A stretch of 17,247 nucleotides of DNA, taken from NCBI GenBank assembly GCA_036269975.1, contig DATBDL010000316.1, positions 1 to 17,247 on the forward strand, written 5' to 3'. Source of the stretch: DATEPR01 sp036269975. GTDB lineage: Bacteria > Actinomycetota > Actinomycetes > Mycobacteriales > Pseudonocardiaceae. A program made the translations under genes and the position numbers. The notes beneath the pieces are model-generated. The model searched no databases. It was not told the DNA's origin and worked only from the letters and a program-made list of their open reading frames with translations. The first letter of the stretch is position 1; each line of letters opens with the position of its first letter. Positions 13,633 to 17,247 of this stretch are shown here, in pieces.

Positions 13633-15000
13633 CTAGTCCACGGTGTCGATGAAGACGTTCTTGGTCTCGGTGAACGCGGCCAGCGCGTCCGGGCCGAGCT
13701 CCCGGCCGAGGCCGGACTGCTTGAAGCCGCCGAATGGTGTCCAGTAGCGCACCGACGAATGCGAGTTCACCGACAGGTTCCCGGACTGCACGCCCCTGGC
13801 CACGCGCAGCGCCCGACCGACGTCCCTGGTCCAGATCGAGCCGGACAGGCCGTATTCGGTGTCGTTGGCCAGCGCGATCGCGTCCGCTTCGTCCGTGAAC
13901 GGCTGCACGGTGATGACCGGCCCGAAGATCTCGTCGGTGACCGTGCGATGGCCGTTCGGCACCGGCGCGAGAACCGTTGGCGCGAACCAGAAACCGGGCC
14001 CGTTCGGTGCACTGCCACAAAACGCGACCGGCACACTGCCGTCCACATAGGACGCGACCTGGTCCCGCTGCGCCGCCGAGATCAGCGGCCCCATGTCGCT
14101 GGCCGGATCGGCCGGATCGGTGACCCGGACGCCCTGGACCGCCGGTTCGAGCAACTCCATGAACCGGTCGAACACGCTGTGCTGTACCAGAACGCGGGAA
14201 CGGGCGCAGCAGTCCTGGCCGGCGTTGTCGAACGCGCCACCGGGTGCGGTGGCTGCGGCCTTGGCCAGGTCGGCGTCGGCGAAGACGATGTTGGCGTTCT
14301 TGCCGCCCATCTCCAGGGTGTGCCGCTTGACCTGCGCTGCGCAGCCGGCGGCGATCCGCTTGCCGACCTCGGTCGAGCCGGTGAACACGACCTTGCGCAC
14401 CAGGGGGTTGGTGACGAAACGGTTGCCCACCACCGATCCCTGGCCGGGCAGCACCTGGAACACGTCGTTCGGAATGCCCGCCTGGTAGGCCAGTTCGGCC
14501 AGGCGCAGCGCGGTGAGCGGGGTCAGCTCGGCCGGCTTGAGCACGACGGTGTTGCCGGCGGCGAGCGCGGGCGCGAAACCCCAGGCGGCGATCGGCATCG
14601 GGAAGTTCCACGGGACGATCACGCCGACGACGCCGAGCGGTTCGGCGAACGTGATGTTCACGCCGCCGGGCACCGGGATCTGCCGGCCGAACAGCCGTTC
14701 CGGCGCCGCCGAGTAGTAGTGCAGGACGTCGGCGACGTTGCCGGCCTCCCAGCGGGCGTTGCCGATGGTGTGGCCGGAGTTGCGGACCTCCAGGTCCGCC
14801 AGGTGTTCCCGGTCGCCGGCGACGGCGTCGGCGAACCGGCGCAGCAGGCGGGCGCGGTCGGCTGGCGCGACGGCACGCCAGGATTCGGTTGCGGAGTGGG
14901 CTCTTTCGATGGCGGCGTCGGTTTCGGTGAGCGTGGTCAGCGGCACGGTCGCGATGACCTGCTCGGTGGCCGGGTTGACCACGGCGAAGGACGCGGTCAT
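13633..15000 (-). CDS. NAD(P)-dependent aldehyde dehydrogenase
   Basis: This encodes 455 residues from ATG 15000, a little shorter than the usual 480-500 because the N-terminal arm is compact. Active-site residues are intact: Asn132 in VPWNFPMP, Lys155 in VVLKPAE, Glu230 in HTLEMGGKNANI, and the nucleophile Cys264 in NAGQDCCARSR. The FTGSTEVG cofactor motif is at about residues 206-213. The enzyme should oxidise an aldehyde to a carboxylate in the cytoplasm. In the Puu-type pathway the substrate is a gamma-glutamylated aldehyde. Here it would follow the SDR and precede the amidotransferase step. It lies 28 bp downstream of the amidotransferase gene and 8 bp upstream of the SDR, so all are in one operon. 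Confidence 0.93.
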   Translation of the reverse strand: MTASFAVVNPATEQVIATVPLTTLTETDAAIERAHSATESWRAVAPADRARLLRRFADAVAGDREHLADLEVRNSGHTIGNARWEAGNVADVLHYYSAAPERLFGRQIPVPGGVNITFAEPLGVVGVIVPWNFPMPIAAWGFAPALAAGNTVVLKPAELTPLTALRLAELAYQAGIPNDVFQVLPGQGSVVGNRFVTNPLVRKVVFTGSTEVGKRIAAGCAAQVKRHTLEMGGKNANIVFADADLAKAAATAPGGAFDNAGQDCCARSRVLVQHSVFDRFMELLEPAVQGVRVTDPADPASDMGPLISAAQRDQVASYVDGSVPVAFCGSAPNGPGFWFAPTVLAPVPNGHRTVTDEIFGPVITVQPFTDEADAIALANDTEYGLSGSIWTRDVGRALRVARGVQSGNLSVNSHSSVRYWTPFGGFKQSGLGRELGPDALAAFTETKNVFIDTVD

Positions 15001-15028
15001 GTGGCGGCTCTTTCTGGTGTCGTGGCGG

Positions 15029-15754
15029 TCATCGGCGGCCGCCCCGTTCTCGTGCGGCTGCGACCAGCGCGGCAACCAGTCGGTCGTCGTCCGTGTCTTC
15101 CTCCGGGTGCCACTGCACGCCGAGCACGAAATGGTGGTCGGGTGCCTCGACGGCCTCGATCGTGCCGTCGTCGGCCGTTCCGACGACGGACAGGCTCTCG
15201 GCCACGGCGTCCAGCGCCTGGTGGTGGTGGCACCGGCCCTTGGTCTGGCTGCCCAGCAGCGCCGCCGTTCGGCTGCCGGTGGCCAGTCGGATGCGGTTCT
15301 CGCCGAAGACGCCCAGTTCCGGGCGGTGCGCGTGGTGGCCGACGGCGTCCGGCACGTGCTGGCACAGCGTCCCGCCCAGGGCGCTGTTGAGCACCTGCAT
15401 GCCACGGCACACCGCGAGGATCGGCAGGTCGGCCGCCATGGCCTGGGCCAGTAGGGCGAACTCGTACGCGTCCCGGTCGGTTCGCGGTCGGTCGGTCTCG
15501 GCGTGGGCCGACTGTTGGTAGCGGGCCGGGTCTACGTCGGCGCCGCCGGAGAGCAGCAGGCCGTCCAGGCGGCCTATCAGCGCGGAAAAGCCGGCGCCGA
15601 TCGGGGGCAGGAGCACCGGGATGCCACCGGCCCGCGCCACCGTGTCCGGATACGTGCGCGGCAGCACCATGGCGTCGAGATCCCAGACGCCGAATCGGGT
15701 TCGCTCGGCATACGTGGTGATCCCGATGACCGGGTCAGAGGCGTTCGAAGCCAC
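15029..15754 (-). CDS. Class I glutamine amidotransferase-like gamma-glutamyl hydrolase (PuuD family)
   Basis: This encodes 241 residues from GTG 15754, which overlaps the end of the glutamine-synthetase-like gene by 20 bases and has GGGAG seven bases upstream inside that gene. The domain is a class I GATase of the peptidase C26 / gamma-glutamyl-GABA hydrolase type. It has SGGADVDPARY, the nucleophile elbow LAVCRGMQVLN with Cys116, and the catalytic dyad in GVQWHPEE with His216 and Glu218. It is a stand-alone hydrolase and not a synthetase subunit. In the pathway it cleaves the gamma-glutamyl bond to release glutamate and the oxidised amine product. Order and overlap with the GS-like ligase support a coupled addition-removal cycle. 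Confidence 0.92.
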   Translation of the reverse strand: MASNASDPVIGITTYAERTRFGVWDLDAMVLPRTYPDTVARAGGIPVLLPPIGAGFSALIGRLDGLLLSGGADVDPARYQQSAHAETDRPRTDRDAYEFALLAQAMAADLPILAVCRGMQVLNSALGGTLCQHVPDAVGHHAHRPELGVFGENRIRLATGSRTAALLGSQTKGRCHHHQALDAVAESLSVVGTADDGTIEAVEAPDHHFVLGVQWHPEEDTDDDRLVAALVAAARERGGRR

Positions 15755-17096
15755 GGATGCGCTCCCAGTCGGTCACCGTCGCGTCGTAGGCGGCCGTTTC
15801 CACCCGCGCCGCGTTGATGTAGTGGTCGATGACGTCCTGGCCGAACGCGTCGATGGCGATCTGGCTGGCACCCAGCAGGGCGGCCGCCGCCGTCAGGGTG
15901 CCGGGCACCGTCGGCCGGTCGGACGCGTAGGCGTTGCCGACGAACTCGGGCTCCGGTTCCAGTTCGTTCTCGATGCCGTACAGCCCGGCGGCGATGAGCG
16001 CCGCAACCGCGAGATACGGGTTCACGTCGCCGCCGGGCACGCGGTTCTCCATCCGCAGCGAGTCACCGTGGCCGACGACGCGCAGCGCGCACGTGCGGTT
16101 GTCGATGCCCCACGCGATCGCGGTCGGCGCGAAGCTGCCCGGTGCGAACCGCTTGTAGGAGTTGATGTTCGGCGCGTAGAAGTACGTGAACTCACGCAGG
16201 CACGCCAGTTGCCCGGCGAGGAAGTGCCGCATCAGCGGGGCGAAGCCGTGTTCGCCGTCGCCGGCCATGACCGATTCGCCATCGGTCGAGCGCAGGCTGA
16301 TGTGGATGTGGCAGGAGTTGCCCTCGCGCTCGTTGTACTTGGCCATGAACGTCAGGCTCTTGCCCTCCTGCGCCGCGATCTCCTTGGCGCCGGTCTTGTA
16401 GATGCTGTGGTTGTCGCACGTGGCCAGCGCGTCGGTGTAGCGGAACGCGATTTCGTGCTGGCCGGGATTGCACTCGCCCTTCGCCGACTCCACGTACAGC
16501 CCGGCGCCGGTCATGCCGTTGCGAATCCGGCGCAGCAGCGGCTCGATCCGGCCGGTGCCGAGCAGGGAATAGTCCACATTGTACTGATTGGCGGGAGTCA
16601 GCCCTCGGTAGCCGGCGCGCCATGCCTGTTCGTAGGTGTCGTCGAAGACGATGAACTCCAGCTCGGTGCCGACGAACGCCGCCAGGTTCCGCTCGGCCAG
16701 CCGGTCTAGCTGGCGGCGCAGCACCTGCCGTGGCGACGCCGGCACATCGCCGCCGCTCACCCACTCGATATCGGCGATCACCAGCGCGGTGGCCTCGTGC
16801 CACGGGATCAGGCGCAGCGTGCTCAGGTCGGGGCGCAGCACGAAGTCGCCGTAGCCGCGATCCCACGAGGACATCTCGTAACCGGCGACGGTGTTCATCT
16901 CGACGTCGACCGCGAGCAGGTAGTTGCATGCCTCGGTCGCGTACGGCACCACCTCGTCGATGAAGTAGCGCGCTGCACAGCGCTTGCCCTGCAACCGGCC
17001 CTGCATGTCGGTGATGGCGATCAGGATGGTGTCAACGACGCCCTCGTCCACCAGGGTCCGTAGTCGCTCGACGCTCAGTCTCTGCTCGTGTCGCAT
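15735..17096 (-). CDS. Glutamine-synthetase-like gamma-glutamyl-amine ligase
   Basis: This encodes 453 residues from ATG 17096 with GGAAGGA upstream; a longer frame from 17168 would begin inside the promoter. The fold is glutamine synthetase type I: a beta-grasp N-terminal part (TDMQGRLQGKRC), then the catalytic barrel with GTELEFIVF, KGECNPGQHEIAF (metal and glutamate site), GNSCHIHISL, NRTCALRVVG and RMENRVPGGDVNPYLA. It lacks the tyrosine adenylylation motif expected near the C-terminus of GlnA1-type enzymes. In Puu-type operons such proteins ligate glutamate to an amine (PuuA; GlnA2, GlnA3 or GlnA4 in Streptomyces) using ATP. The neighbours (amidotransferase, ALDH, SDR) favour a GlnA4-like ethanolamine or other amino-alcohol substrate over ammonia. 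The exact amine is not shown by the sequence. Confidence 0.92.
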   Translation of the reverse strand: MRHEQRLSVERLRTLVDEGVVDTILIAITDMQGRLQGKRCAARYFIDEVVPYATEACNYLLAVDVEMNTVAGYEMSSWDRGYGDFVLRPDLSTLRLIPWHEATALVIADIEWVSGGDVPASPRQVLRRQLDRLAERNLAAFVGTELEFIVFDDTYEQAWRAGYRGLTPANQYNVDYSLLGTGRIEPLLRRIRNGMTGAGLYVESAKGECNPGQHEIAFRYTDALATCDNHSIYKTGAKEIAAQEGKSLTFMAKYNEREGNSCHIHISLRSTDGESVMAGDGEHGFAPLMRHFLAGQLACLREFTYFYAPNINSYKRFAPGSFAPTAIAWGIDNRTCALRVVGHGDSLRMENRVPGGDVNPYLAVAALIAAGLYGIENELEPEPEFVGNAYASDRPTVPGTLTAAAALLGASQIAIDAFGQDVIDHYINAARVETAAYDATVTDWERIRGFERL

Positions 17097-17114
17097 GGGG
17101 TCCTTCCGGCCATT

Positions 17115-17139
17115 AAAGGACCAAACCTGATCCTTTGGT
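17115..17139. promoter_or_regulatory. Candidate GntR operator at the operon promoter
   Basis: Two interleaved perfect inverted repeats lie here: ACCAAA (17120-17125) with TTTGGT (17134-17139), and AAAGGA (17115-17120) with TCCTTT (17131-17136). They cover the region from the -10 to just past the predicted transcription start, where a bound repressor would block the polymerase. The GntR protein at the end of the operon is the obvious candidate. Confidence 0.55.
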
Positions 17140-17168
17140 TCGTACCGTCGCGGGCGGCTCGATGTCAA
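17139..17168 (-). promoter_or_regulatory. Promoter of the gamma-glutamyl operon
   Basis: On the minus strand a perfect TTGACA (17168-17163) and TACGAA (17144-17139) are separated by 18 bases. Transcription would start near 17132 and give a leader of about 35 nt with a GGAAGGA ribosome-binding site. This is the best sigma-70-like promoter in the window. Confidence 0.65.
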
Positions 17169-17171
17169 GTA

Positions 17172-17221
17172 ACCAGACCGCTACGGACCTGGTCTTGACA
17201 CCGCCTGGTGACCTGGGTCAC
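17172..17221. promoter_or_regulatory. Upstream GACC/GGTC-rich inverted repeats
   Basis: Upstream of the -35 lie ACCAG/CTGGT and AGACC/GGTCT arms between 17172 and 17195, and a perfect palindrome GTGACC-TG-GGTCAC at 17208-17221. They may bind a second regulator of this operon or of a divergent gene beyond the window edge. A TTGACA on the plus strand at 17194-17199 has no good -10 and was not called a promoter. Confidence 0.35.
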
Positions 17222-17247
17222 GCTCCAGTATTACCTAAAGGGCCGCT

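Noticed and set aside
13759..15390. A 543-codon plus-strand frame opposite ALDH and the amidotransferase
   Set aside because: It spans two genes on the other strand and has shadow composition and no motif.

Overview
The window looks like chromosomal DNA of a high-GC actinomycete, most likely a member of the Pseudonocardiaceae or a close relative. The reasons are very high third-position GC, many GTG starts, an Lsr2 nucleoid protein, a BldD-like regulator, an MptB-type mannosyltransferase (lipomannan/lipoarabinomannan), an actinobacterial LytR-CpsA-Psr protein and several GntR/TetR regulators. No insertion sequence, CRISPR array or phage module is visible. The taxon is an inference from gene content; no sequence search was run.

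Layout. (1) 1-930: a frameshifted CPCC-type cysteine-rich protein gene, an unusual tRNA with anticodon UAG but a short variable arm, and a small DUF3618 membrane protein. (2) 925-2033: a TetR regulator and an orphan HicB-like small protein. (3) 2108-6493: a DHA2 multidrug exporter carrying a C-terminal winged-helix domain, a TetR regulator that probably has a leaderless mRNA, and a divergent Baeyer-Villiger-type flavin monooxygenase. The layout resembles ethR-ethA, and a 31-bp imperfect inverted repeat lies between the divergent genes. (4) 6502-6978: a BldD-like regulator that lacks the c-di-GMP-binding signature. (5) 7172-12075: an envelope and housekeeping-like block with an LCP protein, a stand-alone divergent ribosomal protein L11 paralogue, Lsr2 and MptB. 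L11-like and lsr2 converge on a perfect 19-bp hairpin terminator. (6) 12087-17247: a tight minus-strand operon of glutamine-synthetase-like ligase, class I amidotransferase, aldehyde dehydrogenase, SDR dehydrogenase and FadR-type GntR regulator, with a recognisable promoter and candidate operator.

How the genes work together. The last operon reads as a gamma-glutamylation pathway for an amine. A GS-like enzyme caps the amine with glutamate, the SDR and ALDH oxidise the capped substrate, and the amidotransferase releases glutamate. There is no amine oxidase or aminotransferase, but there is an alcohol-dehydrogenase-like SDR. That suits an amino alcohol such as ethanolamine better than putrescine. 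The terminal GntR gene probably represses the whole operon.

The most notable single gene is the L11 paralogue. It keeps the rRNA-binding C-terminal domain but has lost the proline-rich loop of the N-terminal domain, which is the site of thiopeptide resistance mutations and is needed for stringent-factor activation.
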